Source: Alkalihalobacterium alkalinitrilicum (GTDB taxonomy: Bacteria > Bacillota > Bacilli > Bacillales > Bacillaceae_F). From it: 64,000 nucleotides of DNA. A model generated the notes under the pieces. It had not been told where the DNA came from, searched no databases, and was given only the letters and a program-made list of their open reading frames with translations. A program made the translations under genes and the position numbers. How positions within the stretch are numbered: the first letter of the stretch is position 1; each line of letters starts with the position of its first letter. The stretch spans positions 2,385,574 to 2,449,573 of the forward strand of contig NZ_KV917368.1 of assembly GCF_002019605.1 (NCBI RefSeq), in the 5' to 3' direction. This document shows, in pieces, positions 53,641 through 62,271 of the stretch.

Positions 53641-55279
53641 AGCCATCCCCCCTTTTTAACGGTAAAGCAATCGAAATGGTCGTTCCTTCATTTTCTTCAC
53701 TATCTATATCAATTGTACCATTTACTCGTTCTACAATAGATTGAATGAGAAATAACCCAATGCCTCTACCTTCTTTTTGTTTCGTTGAAAAACCACGTGT
53801 AAAGATTCTTTCTTGAAATTGCTTAGGTATTCCAATGCCATTATCTGAAATTTGAATAAATAACTCTTTCTCTAATTCTTTGATTAGAACATAAACTGTT
53901 TTTGATTCAACATCTGTATTTATTAGGGCATCATAACTATTATCAATTAAGTTTCCCATAATGACGACAAGATCATGGTTAGTTATACCTTCTGGATAAT
54001 TGATAAAGGAACTAGCCTTATTAATTTTTAGTGCTATTCCTAACTCTTTTCCTCTACTTACTTTACCTAATATTAAACCCGCTACACTATCGTCATGAAT
54101 TTGTTGCATCAGTATATGCGAAAGGGCATCTCTTTCATCTTTCAACTCAAAAATATAGTCTAATGCTTTGCTCCCCTGATTAAGTTGAATAAGTCCAGCT
54201 ATTGTATGCAGTTTATTCGAATACTCATGATTTTGAACTCTTAATGCATCAACAAATGCCTGAACGCCTGTTAACTCTTTCGCTAAACGATTAATTTCTG
54301 TTTTATCTTGAAAAATAGCAACAACCCCTATTGTTCTTCCATGATCTCTTATTGGAATCCTATTACTTAATATCGCTCGATTTTGAACATAAAATTCTCG
54401 TTGGTATATAGGTTCGCCTAATTCTAAAATTTCAGGTAGCCGAGTATCAGGAATCACTTCAGAGATCTGCTTTCCTATTACATCCCCAGTTATATTAAGA
54501 ATCGCCTTAGCAGACTCATTAAATACTGTAATCTTTTCAAATTCATCAATTGCGATAACTCCATCATGAATAGCATTAAATGTTGCTGTCCGTTCTTCGA
54601 GTACACGCGCTAATTCATTCGGCTCCATTTCAAAGGTTTGTTTTTTAATATGATTAGCCAATAGCCAAGCACCCCAGAAACCAAATAATGTCGTAATTAT
54701 TGTAATAATGATTGCCGTTTGTCTATATTCGTTAATAATATCCGTTAGTTTTGGCAGAACATTCCCAACAACTACAACACCTACTTGTTGACGGTCTCTA
54801 TCCATAATAGGGACGAACGCCCTAACAGTTTCAGTTCCATCTTCTGCTCTTGCTTTTGAAATATAAATATGTTCTGAAAATGCAGCATTTTCATCACCGC
54901 CAGTGAACACTGTTCCTAAACGCTCGGGTATAGGGTGCGTCAATCGAATCCGCTCCATATTCAAAATCACAATATAAGTATGATCGTTTATAACCCTCAT
55001 TCGTTCAATTAGCGGCTGCAATATATCTGATGCATCGTCCTCTTCGATACTATTCTGCACAGCTTGATTTTGAGTGACTAACTGAGCCGTAATCATCGCC
55101 CGTTGCGATAATTCTTCTTCTTTTATTTCATGACTGTAACCAAGTAAGATAATGCCAATGATAATAAGAGCAAAAGCAACAATACCAAAAGCTAAACCAG
55201 TGATTTTCCAACGTATGGGTAATTGTAAAAATACCTTCAATTTACTCTCCATTCGACTCTGTTCAACATTTTCTACCAT
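53633..55279 (-). CDS. dctS: Sensor histidine kinase DctS (CitA/DcuS family)
   Basis: A membrane kinase. A first membrane segment (TGLAFGIVAFALIIIGIILL) and a second near residue 200 (IIITIITTLFGFWGAWLLA) flank an extracellular Cache-type sensor of about 140 residues with THPIPERLGTVFTGGDE, typical of C4-dicarboxylate or citrate sensors. A PAS domain follows (ERTATFNAIHDGVIAIDEFEKI). The dimer box is RVQNHEYSNKLHTI with the phospho-acceptor His; the ATPase has N, G1 and G2 boxes (MGNLIDNSYDAL, ISDNGIGIP, GRGIGLFL). The start is unclear: the frame opens with TTG at 55321; ATG at 55279 and 55252 are candidates, none with a good ribosome site. Confidence 0.88.
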   Translation of the reverse strand: MVENVEQSRMESKLKVFLQLPIRWKITGLAFGIVAFALIIIGIILLGYSHEIKEEELSQRAMITAQLVTQNQAVQNSIEEDDASDILQPLIERMRVINDHTYIVILNMERIRLTHPIPERLGTVFTGGDENAAFSEHIYISKARAEDGTETVRAFVPIMDRDRQQVGVVVVGNVLPKLTDIINEYRQTAIIITIITTLFGFWGAWLLANHIKKQTFEMEPNELARVLEERTATFNAIHDGVIAIDEFEKITVFNESAKAILNITGDVIGKQISEVIPDTRLPEILELGEPIYQREFYVQNRAILSNRIPIRDHGRTIGVVAIFQDKTEINRLAKELTGVQAFVDALRVQNHEYSNKLHTIAGLIQLNQGSKALDYIFELKDERDALSHILMQQIHDDSVAGLILGKVSRGKELGIALKINKASSFINYPEGITNHDLVVIMGNLIDNSYDALINTDVESKTVYVLIKELEKELFIQISDNGIGIPKQFQERIFTRGFSTKQKEGRGIGLFLIQSIVERVNGTIDIDSEENEGTTISIALPLKRGDGYA

Positions 55280-55380
55280 TACTATAACACAAAAATAATG
55301 CCAGGAACCTTTAGTACACAATAGAACTAATCAGGAGTCGTTTTTACTAGATATCACATTATCACCTTTAACAATTTATT

Positions 55381-55420
55381 TGTGTAGCAAAGCTACACAA
55401 GGTGCGACTGCCCGTCGCAC
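55381..55420. repeat. Two short perfect hairpins near tRNA-Arg
   Basis: TGTGTAGC-AAA-GCTACACA (55381-55399) and GTGCGAC-TGCCC-GTCGCAC (about 55402-55420) follow each other. They are perfect small palindromes without T tracts; purpose unknown, perhaps remains of a dispersed element. Confidence 0.55.
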
Positions 55421-55426
55421 AAAAAA

Positions 55427-55451
55427 AGCCTGAAGAAAAATTCTTCAGGCT
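55427..55451 (-). terminator. tRNA-Arg terminator
   Basis: An 11-bp stem (AGCCTGAAGAA/TTCTTCAGGCT) with a 3-base loop and seven T after it on the minus strand, 23 bases past the tRNA. Confidence 0.85.
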
Positions 55452-55474
55452 TAAATGTATGTATTATTAAAAAA

Positions 55475-55549
55475 TGGCGCGCCCACCAGGATTCGAACCC
55501 AGAACGCGAGAGCCGAAATCTCGTGTGATATCCATTTCACCATAGGCGC
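55475..55549 (-). tRNA. tRNA-Arg (anticodon UCG)
   Basis: A full cloverleaf can be folded: acceptor GCGCCTA/TGGGCGC, D stem GTGA/TCAC, anticodon stem CGAGA/TCTCG with loop TTTCGGC (anticodon TCG, codon CGA), T stem CTGGG/CCTGG with loop TTCGAAT, discriminator G and encoded CCA. D-loop A20 and anticodon C35 are arginine identity bases. It stands alone. Confidence 0.9.
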
Positions 55550-55664
55550 ATTTTTTAGCGACAATATTATTATATAGCGAGGTTATTTAAAAGTCAAGAT
55601 AGAACAAAATATCTTACCAACTATTTTTTACTCTAAAAAATTTTTCTTATCGGATAAATTAGTA

Positions 55665-55713
55665 CCAGGCGCTAGTAACTTACTACTTCATGTTGATTTT
55701 ACAGTGCGCCTGG
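55665..55713. repeat. Inverted repeat
   Basis: CCAGGCGC (55665-55672) and GCGCCTGG (55706-55713) with a 33-base gap, 20 bases past the stop of the 55734-56093 gene. It may act as a weak terminator. Confidence 0.4.
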
Positions 55714-55733
55714 ATTTATGTTGTTTTTTGCCC

Positions 55734-56093
55734 TTAGTTAGCTTCGATTGGACCTTCTTCAAACATTTTCTCGAAGCGTTCGTTAATTTGATCATCGTTA
55801 TACCCATATTTATGTAATCGAACTACAAAATTCTTTGCCCATAGTTCTGTACGTTGAGCCATTTTTTTATATTTTTTAACTAATGCACCTTTAGATTCTT
55901 TAGATCTTGCATCAGAATTTGACATTAAATTTTCTACAATAAATAAGGCTTTCCAAACTTCATCTTCATTAAATTGTTCACTACTTTTACTCAGCACATC
56001 TAATACTTTTTTATAGTATTGATCAAATTCTTCAAAAGGTATTTCTTCATCCATATTCAAATACCCTTGAATTTGTTTATACAACTCTTCCAT
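55734..56093 (-). CDS. Hypothetical protein, about 119 residues
   Basis: Not recognised. It is an acidic and helical-looking protein (EELYKQIQGYLNMDEEIPFEEFDQYYKKVLDVL; QRTELWAKNFVVRLHKYGYNDDQINERFEKMFEEG) without signal or membrane segments. ATG at 56093 has AGGAAGGGTG five bases upstream and is preferred to the in-frame ATG at 56114. Its coding looks genuine because the ribosome site is good and the composition fits neighbours. Confidence 0.75.
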   Translation of the reverse strand: MEELYKQIQGYLNMDEEIPFEEFDQYYKKVLDVLSKSSEQFNEDEVWKALFIVENLMSNSDARSKESKGALVKKYKKMAQRTELWAKNFVVRLHKYGYNDDQINERFEKMFEEGPIEAN

Positions 56094-56288
56094 GTTGACA
56101 CCCTTCCTAAACATATTCGGATATTATTATATCACATTTATATATTAGAAAAACACGAATTATCGTTAAGATTAGCTGAATTGATCTTTCAGTTTACTGA
56201 AAGGCTTATCAAACTAACATTCCATACGATTGACTCCAAATCAACGATTATTATCAATGTAGAATAATACAGCCTAAAGGATAGAAAA

Positions 56289-56313
56289 CAGGCTGACTTA
56301 TTCTGTCAGCCTT
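56289..56313 (-). terminator. brxB terminator
   Basis: Stem AAGGCTGAC/GTCAGCCT with a 7-base loop followed by GTTTTC on the minus strand. Confidence 0.7.
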
Positions 56314-56318
56314 TAACA

Positions 56319-56741
56319 TCACCTACAATATTGGTCAAAAGCAGCTTCTAATTTTTGGACAACTTCAATTGGTTCATGCCCTTCAATTTCATGACGCTCA
56401 ACCATCATTTTGATTTCTCCATCTTTTAATAAAGCAAACGAAGGTGAAGATGGGGGATAATCAGTAAAAAATTCTCTAGCTCGTGCAGTTGCTTCCTTAT
56501 CTTGCCCGGCAAACACCGTAACAAACTGATCTGGTTTATTGTCATAATTCGCCATATATGCTGCTGCAGGACGAGCGATTCCCCCCGCACATCCACAAAC
56601 CGAATTCACCATTACCAATACAGTTCCTTTTTGACCTAAGGCTTGATCTACTTCCTCAGGTGTAGTCAATTGCTTATAACCAGCATTATCCATATCTTGT
56701 CTTGCCATTTGAACAACATCGTTCAAAAAATTAAATTGCAT
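56319..56741 (-). CDS. brxB: Bacilliredoxin BrxB (YqiW)
   Basis: A 140-residue thioredoxin-fold protein that removes bacillithiol from oxidised proteins. The CGC active site is in [36 protein letters not shown] and [15 protein letters not shown] also match the family. Location near the bkd operon matches yqiW of B. subtilis, which favours BrxB over BrxA. ATG at 56741 has AAGGAG upstream. Confidence 0.9.
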   Translation of the reverse strand: MQFNFLNDVVQMARQDMDNAGYKQLTTPEEVDQALGQKGTVLVMVNSVCGCAGGIARPAAAYMANYDNKPDQFVTVFAGQDKEATARAREFFTDYPPSSPSFALLKDGEIKMMVERHEIEGHEPIEVVQKLEAAFDQYCR

Positions 56742-56858
56742 ACTTTATCACTCCTTGATGTTGTTTAGTCTGTATTTATTTTACCCGTTTTTTTCAGAAC
56801 AACCAACTAAAAAGCATTGTAAGTTACTAAATATTTCATCATTGCTAAAGAAATTAAA

Positions 56859-56888
56859 AAGAACGAGGAACAAACTCCCCGCTCTTTG
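56859..56888 (-). terminator. znuA terminator
   Basis: A 12-bp stem (AAAGAGCGGGGA/TCCTCGTTCTTT) with a 6-base loop and trailing TTAATTT, three bases after the stop codon. Confidence 0.75.
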
Positions 56889-56891
56889 CTC

Positions 56892-58040
56892 TTATTGTAA
56901 GGCTGTTCTTAATGCTTCAATATTTTTTCTCATTAAACTAAAGTAATCTTCTTCATTATCAACATTTTCTTGAACCAATACTTCTAAGTTATGAATATAG
57001 ACAGGCTCTGCACCTACTTCATCTTTAACTACTTCAGCCACTTGAGAAGTGAAATTCTGTTCAAACGCTACATGTTTAATGTTGTGCTTTTCAGCATACT
57101 CGATAATTTGCTCTAATTGCTTACGAGTTGGCTCATTTGTTGGTGAAAGACCTGAAATTCCCATTTGCTTAATACCGTAACGGTTTTCCCAATAACCAAA
57201 TCCAGCATGTGACACGATAAATGTATCTTTTTCTACCTCTTCAACCATCGCAGAAAACTCTGCATCAATTGCTTCTAATTCAGTTTTTACGTCGTTAAAA
57301 TTAGCTTCAAAGACTTCTTGTTGTTCTGGTAACAATTGAACAAGCGTATTTTTAATGTTTTCTGCTAATTGGATCGAAAGAATTGGATCCAACCAAACAT
57401 GCGGATCTTCATCACCATGGTGGTGGTCATGATGGCCATTCTCTTCTTGCTCGTGATCATGTCCATGCTCTTCTTGCTCGTGGTCATGTCCATGCTCTTC
57501 ATGCTCGTGGTCATGTCCATGCTCTTCATGCTCGTGATCATGTCCATGCTCTTCATGCTCGTGATCATGTCCATGCTCTTCATGCTCGTGATCATGTCCG
57601 TGCTCTTCATGCTCGTGGTCATGGTCGTGAGCATGGTCATGGTCGTATCCTATCAATTCAATTCCTTCAGTTGCTTTTAGTACTAGAACATCTTCATTAG
57701 CAACCGTTTCAATGACAGCATCAGCAAAACCTTCCATTCCAGCACCGTTATAAATAAACAAATCACTTTCTGCCACATTAATCATTTCTCTAGCAGTTGG
57801 TTCATATGTATGAGCATCAGCACCTACTGGAATTAGATTTGTGACATTAACAAACTCTCCACCAATTTTATTTGTAAAGTTTTCAAGCGGAAATAGTGTT
57901 GTAAATACCTCAAGACTTTCTACTTCTTCTATTACTTCTTCTTGTACATTTTCTTCAGACTCCTCTTGTCCCCCACAGGCAGCTAAAAAAGACGATGTTG
58001 CTAACATACCTGCAAACAAGCTTACTTTTAGTTTTTTCAT
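56892..58040 (-). CDS. znuA: Zinc ABC transporter substrate-binding lipoprotein ZnuA/AdcA with His repeat
   Basis: A 382-residue lipoprotein (lipobox LAACGG at residue 22). The cluster A-I metal-binding fold is shown by VTNLIPVGADAHTYEPT, DEDPHVWLDP, IVSHAGFGYW and VAFEQNFTS, which carry the His and acidic ligands. Between residues about 130 and 210 lies a metal-binding loop of repeated nine-residue units (EHEEHGHDH), about seven copies, two of them EQEEHGHDH/EQEENGHHD variants; the DNA unit is 27 bases. No znuB or znuC is nearby. Two Zur boxes lie before it. ATG at 58040 has GGAAGGGG upstream. Confidence 0.94.
   Translation of the reverse strand: MKKLKVSLFAGMLATSSFLAACGGQEESEENVQEEVIEEVESLEVFTTLFPLENFTNKIGGEFVNVTNLIPVGADAHTYEPTAREMINVAESDLFIYNGAGMEGFADAVIETVANEDVLVLKATEGIELIGYDHDHAHDHDHEHEEHGHDHEHEEHGHDHEHEEHGHDHEHEEHGHDHEHEEHGHDHEQEEHGHDHEQEENGHHDHHHGDEDPHVWLDPILSIQLAENIKNTLVQLLPEQQEVFEANFNDVKTELEAIDAEFSAMVEEVEKDTFIVSHAGFGYWENRYGIKQMGISGLSPTNEPTRKQLEQIIEYAEKHNIKHVAFEQNFTSQVAEVVKDEVGAEPVYIHNLEVLVQENVDNEEDYFSLMRKNIEALRTALQ
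57430..57640 (-). repeat. Tandem 27-bp repeat in znuA
   Basis: About seven near-identical 27-base units encode the EHEEHGHDH loop. Several copies are almost identical, so the count may vary between strains by slippage. Confidence 0.85.
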
Positions 58041-58053
58041 GAGTATCCCCTTC

Positions 58054-58066
58054 CGTAATCATTACG
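58054..58066 (-). promoter_or_regulatory. Zur box 1 of znuA
   Basis: CGTAATCATTACG is a perfect 13-base palindrome with the Zur core, 14-26 bases before the znuA start. Confidence 0.75.
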
Positions 58067-58088
58067 TTTTTCACCTAATGAATTATAA

Positions 58089-58101
58089 CGTAATAATTAC
58101 G
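58089..58101 (-). promoter_or_regulatory. Zur box 2 of znuA
   Basis: CGTAATAATTACG is a second perfect Zur core, with extended symmetry on one side (ATTACGATTT), 49-61 bases before znuA. Confidence 0.78.
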
Positions 58102-58226
58102 ATTTGTAAATTAAAATTTTTTGTCCTTACTAGAAAACATGATTTACCACAAGAATTACGTGAGTTGATGGCTTTTCTTATATTTTATTCTATTATTGCA
58201 GTTAAACTTCTTTAAACTATAAAAAA

Positions 58227-58326
58227 AGCTGACTAATAAGTGTTTGCATCCTTACATGAAAAATAGTAATAGAGTTAACTATATTTCATGCAAGGAAATA
58301 ATAAAATAACACACTTTCAAGTCAGC
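58227..58326. repeat. Imperfect 100-bp inverted repeat
   Basis: Arms starting AGCTGACT (58227-58234 region) and ending AGTCAGCT (to 58326) share AAGTGT and a CCTTACATGAAA/TTTCATGCAAGG core. It lies between znuA and the 58335 gene. It could be a MITE or an extended terminator. Confidence 0.5.
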
Positions 58327-58334
58327 TAGTCCAA

Positions 58335-58820
58335 CTAATTTATTATCTCTAACCTTTTCTTATACATTTTGTTTAAGTCTTTTTGTTGTTGAAATACTTT
58401 AGGTATTATTTTCTTTAATGCTTTTTCATTCCTCTGTTCTACAGCTTGAACAAACAAAGTTTGAAGTTCTTCATGTTTTTTTAACCACTCTTCTTCAATA
58501 ACATCACCGTGCATGATTTTCCCACTTTTCATCGCCTCTGAAATCTTTCTTTTCAGTACAGCTTGCTCTTTACTTATATCACGCCAAGCATCTAAATATT
58601 CAGGTCTATATTTTTCTGCTAACAATTCATAGTACATGTTTAAATGAGCAGAGAAACCATTGTTAATTAATAAACTCGAGTGTGATCCACAGTCGTTATC
58701 CTTCTTTTGTTGACTACCACTACCAATGTCATATGCATAAGTAGCATTTTGACTACTTATCAGTGCTATTACTGAAATGATACATATTAAACCTAATGAA
58801 ACAACTTTTTTTCTTGTCAC
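58335..58820 (-). CDS. Secreted hypothetical protein
   Basis: A 161-residue protein with a signal peptide (TRKKVVSLGLICIISVIALISS, cleavage near ATYAYD). The mature part is charged and helical (YRPEYLDAWRDISKEQAVLKRKISEAM, EEWLKKHEELQTLFVQAVEQRNEKALKK). I do not recognise the family. The start is GTG at 58820, with AGGAG 11 bases upstream. It lies after the bkd operon and has no clear partner. Confidence 0.75.
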   Translation of the reverse strand: MTRKKVVSLGLICIISVIALISSQNATYAYDIGSGSQQKKDNDCGSHSSLLINNGFSAHLNMYYELLAEKYRPEYLDAWRDISKEQAVLKRKISEAMKSGKIMHGDVIEEEWLKKHEELQTLFVQAVEQRNEKALKKIIPKVFQQQKDLNKMYKKRLEIIN

Positions 58821-58929
58821 CTTTTACACTACTCCTTTTCATTATTATCACGAGTAGAGTGCCCTTTATTACGCCATTTATTCAAGAAAATTACTTTTTT
58901 AATTCTGTAAATTCATCTTTTATAATAAA

Positions 58930-58959
58930 AAAACAAGGGTACCTAAGCACCCTTGTTTT
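58930..58959 (-). terminator. bkd operon terminator
   Basis: Stem AAAACAAGGGT/ACCCTTGTTTT with a loop of eight bases and seven T after it, three bases past the bkdB stop. Confidence 0.85.
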
Positions 58960-58961
58960 AA

Positions 58962-60251
58962 TTAGTAAATCGAGGTATTTTCTTTGCCGATCTTTTCTAA
59001 CTTTTCTTTTACACTCGCTAGGAAGCGTCCACAGACAAGCCCATCTAATACACGGTGGTCTAATGATAAACATAAATTAACCATACTACGTACAGCAATC
59101 ATATCGTTTTCCATTACAACAGGTCGTTTGACAATCGACTCAACAGAAAGAATAGCTGCTTGAGGGTAATTGATAATTGGAGTGGATAAAACAGACCCGA
59201 AAGAACCTGTATTATTCACTGTAAATGTGCCTCCTTGCATGTCAGCACCAGACAATTTCCCTGCACGAACCTTTTCTGCTAACTCATTGACTTCGCGAGC
59301 AATTCCTTTAATATTTTTTTCATCTGCAAGCTTAATTACAGGAACAAATAATGCATCGTCCGTTGCTACAGCGATTGAGATGTTTATGTCTTTCTTTTGA
59401 ATAATTTTATCGCCAGCCCACATTGAGTTAAGCTGCGGAAATTCTTTTAATGATTCAACAACAGCTTTAATAAAAAACGGTAAAAATGTAATATTAAATC
59501 CTTCTTTTTGTTTAAAATCATTTTTAACTGAATTACGATAGTTAACTAAGTTTGTTACATCAACTTCTACCATTGTCCATGCATGTGGTGCCTCATGTTT
59601 GCTTCGAACCATGTTCGCAGCAATTGCTTTACGAACTCCAGAAACAGGGATTTCAATATCACCTGCTGTAACAGGAATATCCACAGAAGAAGTTTCCTTT
59701 GTCGGTTTTGACACAGGCGCAGGTGCTGAAACAGATGGAGCAGTTGATTCTTGAACAGAACTAACAGCCGCTTCTGTTTTCGGCTGCGGAATGACACCAC
59801 TCTCGACAACCGCGAGGATATCTTTACGGGTAATTCGTCCGCCTTTACCTGATCCACTTACTTGTTCAAGATCAATATTGTTTTCTTGTGCTAAACGTAA
59901 AACTGCAGGAGAATAACGCTTTTTCTGAGATTGATCACTGTCTACTACTTCAGTAGATTCTGACGATTTCTCTTCTGTTTTACTTGGTTTTTCTTCAGTT
60001 GTCGGGGCTGCACCTTCAACTTCAATCGTACAAATGATCGCACCTACTGCTACCGTTTCATCCTCATCCGCTACTAATTCTTGAATAACACCAGTATATG
60101 AAGATGGGACTTCTGCATTTACCTTATCTGTCATAACTTCAGCTATAGGATCATACTTGTTCACCTTTTCTCCTGGTTTAACAAGCCATTTACTAATCGT
60201 ACCTTCTGTAACACTTTCGCCTAGTTGCGGCATTGTAATTTCTGTAGCCAT
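58962..60251 (-). CDS. bkdB: Branched-chain 2-oxo acid dehydrogenase E2, dihydrolipoyl acyltransferase
   Basis: Core of the branched-chain keto-acid dehydrogenase complex. Residues 1-80 are one lipoyl domain with the lipoylated Lys in EVMTDKVNAEVPS. A Pro/Ala/Ser/Glu linker follows, then a peripheral subunit-binding domain (RYSPAVLRLAQENNIDLEQVSGSGKGGRITRKDI) and a C-terminal catalytic domain with the active-site LSLDHRVLDGL. Length is 429 residues. ATG at 60251 has AAGGAGG upstream. Last gene of the operon. Confidence 0.96.
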   Translation of the reverse strand: MATEITMPQLGESVTEGTISKWLVKPGEKVNKYDPIAEVMTDKVNAEVPSSYTGVIQELVADEDETVAVGAIICTIEVEGAAPTTEEKPSKTEEKSSESTEVVDSDQSQKKRYSPAVLRLAQENNIDLEQVSGSGKGGRITRKDILAVVESGVIPQPKTEAAVSSVQESTAPSVSAPAPVSKPTKETSSVDIPVTAGDIEIPVSGVRKAIAANMVRSKHEAPHAWTMVEVDVTNLVNYRNSVKNDFKQKEGFNITFLPFFIKAVVESLKEFPQLNSMWAGDKIIQKKDINISIAVATDDALFVPVIKLADEKNIKGIAREVNELAEKVRAGKLSGADMQGGTFTVNNTGSFGSVLSTPIINYPQAAILSVESIVKRPVVMENDMIAVRSMVNLCLSLDHRVLDGLVCGRFLASVKEKLEKIGKENTSIY

Positions 60252-60268
60252 GATTGGACCTCCTTTTC

Positions 60269-61252
60269 TTAAAACTCTGCTAAATCTCGCATTGCTTTTT
60301 CGACTTTATCTGGATTGATCATAAAATATTTCTCCATCGTTGGTGCATAAGGCATAGGAGGTACATCAGGACCTGCTAGACGTCGAATTGGAGCGTCTAA
60401 ATCAAACAGACATTCTTCTGCGATAATCGCGGAAACCTCACCCATAATACTTCCTTCTTTATTATCTTCTGTTACTAATAGGACTTTTCCAGTTTTCTTA
60501 GCTGCTTCCACTATCGCTTCTTTGTCTAATGGATAAACTGTTCGCAAATCAAGGATGTGAGCAGAAATACCGTCTTTTGCTAATTTTTCAGCTGCCTGAA
60601 GCGCAAAGTGAACGGACAAACCGTAAGTAATGACAGTGATATCATCACCTTCACGTTTTACATCTGCTTTACCAATCGGAAGTGTGTAATCCTCTTCAGG
60701 AACTTCCCCTTTAATTAAACGATACGCTCGTTTATGCTCAAAGAACAATACTGGATCCTTATCACGGATCGCTGCTTTTAATAAACCTTTTACATCATAA
60801 GGAGTAGAAGGCATTACAATTTTTAAGCCTGGTGTAGAAGCAAACATTGCTTCTACAGACTGCGAATGATATAAAGCTCCATGAACTCCACCACCGTAAG
60901 GAGCACGAATGACCATCGGACAAGTCCAGTCGTTATTTGAACGATACCGAATTTTTGCTGCTTCACTGACAATTTGGTTAACTGCTGGCATGATGAAATC
61001 TGCGAACTGGATTTCCGCAACGGGTTTCATACCGTACATTGCAGCACCCACTCCAACTCCCACTATCGCCGATTCAGCTAGAGGTGTATCAATCACTCGC
61101 TGTTCACCAAATTGATCATACAAACCTTTTGTCGCACGGAAAACCCCTCCACGTGCACCAACATCTTCTCCTAGGACAAACACTTTGGAATCCCGTTCCA
61201 TCTCTTCCTTTAACGCTAAAGTCACTGCATCAATGTATGAAATAACTGCCAT
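60269..61252 (-). CDS. bkdAB: Branched-chain 2-oxo acid dehydrogenase E1 beta subunit
   Basis: Thiamine-diphosphate-dependent decarboxylase beta chain. VFVLGEDVGARGGVFRATKGL, VIDTPLAESAIVGVGVGAAM and a C-terminal transketolase domain (VLLVTEDNKEGSIMGEVSAI) are typical; the catalytic His is expected in the APYGGGVHGALYHSQS segment. At 327 residues it has normal length. It follows bkdAA by 12 bases. Confidence 0.96.
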   Translation of the reverse strand: MAVISYIDAVTLALKEEMERDSKVFVLGEDVGARGGVFRATKGLYDQFGEQRVIDTPLAESAIVGVGVGAAMYGMKPVAEIQFADFIMPAVNQIVSEAAKIRYRSNNDWTCPMVIRAPYGGGVHGALYHSQSVEAMFASTPGLKIVMPSTPYDVKGLLKAAIRDKDPVLFFEHKRAYRLIKGEVPEEDYTLPIGKADVKREGDDITVITYGLSVHFALQAAEKLAKDGISAHILDLRTVYPLDKEAIVEAAKKTGKVLLVTEDNKEGSIMGEVSAIIAEECLFDLDAPIRRLAGPDVPPMPYAPTMEKYFMINPDKVEKAMRDLAEF

Positions 61253-61264
61253 CGTTTCTCCCCC

Positions 61265-62257
61265 CTATTCTCCGTAAACATAGTTCATGGCATGCTCTGG
61301 GTCAGCATATGGAGCTTGTTCTGCATATTCAGTAGCTTCATTGACCAACACCATGATTCGGTCGTTCATTTCTTTTTCTTTTGCTTCTGTTAATAATCCT
61401 AAACCTTTTAAGTACTCCGCAAAAGTGAATACCGCATCCTTCTTCTTCGCTTCTTCTACCTCTTCTTGTGAACGGTATGTGCGATCATCATCATCACTAG
61501 AGTGAGGTGTTAATCGATAGGAAACAGTTTCAATTAGAGAAGGTCCTTCTCCTTTTCTACCACGATCAGCAGCTTCTTTTACCGCTGCATATACGGCTAT
61601 AGGATCATTTCCATCCACAGTTACACCTGGCATTCCGTAACCAATTGCACGGTCGGATACTTTTTCACAAGCTAATTGCTTTTCAATTGGAACAGAAATC
61701 GCATACTTGTTATTTTCACACATAAAAATAACTGGTAGCTTATGAACTCCCGCAAAGTTAGCTCCCTCATGGAAATCTCCTTGGTTAGATGAACCTTCAC
61801 CAAATGTCGTAAACGCTACAAAATCTTTCCCTTCCATTCGTCCACCTAATGCAATCCCTACCGCATGCGGGACTTGTGTTGTTACTGGTGAGGAGCCAGT
61901 TACAATTCTGTTGCTCTTTTGACCAAAGTGGCCAGGCATTTGGCGCCCACCTGAGTTTGGGTCCTCCGCCTTAGCAAAGGCAGAAAGCATTAAATCTTTA
62001 GCTGTCATCCCAAACGTTAAGACAACTCCCATGTCTCGGTAATATGGTAAAATATAGTCTTTTTCACGATCCAAAGCAAACGCTGCACCTACTTGAGCTG
62101 CTTCTTGACCTTGACACGAAATAACAAATGGAATTTTTCCCGAACGATTTAATAACCACATCCGCTCGTCAATTCTCCGAGCTAGTAGCATCATTTCAAA
62201 CATTTCTAATACCGTATCATCAGATAAACCTAGAGCTTGATGACGATTTTCTGTCAT
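61265..62257 (-). CDS. bkdAA: Branched-chain 2-oxo acid dehydrogenase E1 alpha subunit
   Basis: Alpha chain of the E1 heterotetramer. The thiamine-diphosphate motif is GEGSSNQGDFHEGANFAGVHKLPVIFMCENN. LTPHSSDDDDRTYRS is the loop that carries the conserved Ser residues that are phosphorylated in the animal enzyme, with no regulatory kinase expected here. Length 330 residues. ATG at 62257 has AGGAGGG upstream, 14 bases after lpdV. Confidence 0.96.
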   Translation of the reverse strand: MTENRHQALGLSDDTVLEMFEMMLLARRIDERMWLLNRSGKIPFVISCQGQEAAQVGAAFALDREKDYILPYYRDMGVVLTFGMTAKDLMLSAFAKAEDPNSGGRQMPGHFGQKSNRIVTGSSPVTTQVPHAVGIALGGRMEGKDFVAFTTFGEGSSNQGDFHEGANFAGVHKLPVIFMCENNKYAISVPIEKQLACEKVSDRAIGYGMPGVTVDGNDPIAVYAAVKEAADRGRKGEGPSLIETVSYRLTPHSSDDDDRTYRSQEEVEEAKKKDAVFTFAEYLKGLGLLTEAKEKEMNDRIMVLVNEATEYAEQAPYADPEHAMNYVYGE

Positions 62258-62271
62258 GAAAATCCCTCCTA

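Noticed and set aside
57430-57640. Possible CRISPR-like array
   Set aside because: The units are tandem with no spacers and lie inside the znuA coding frame.
57369-57700. Two plus-strand and one minus-strand open frames with Met/Leu/His/Ala repeats
   Set aside because: They are other-frame readings of the znuA 27-base repeat. No ribosome site or family match.
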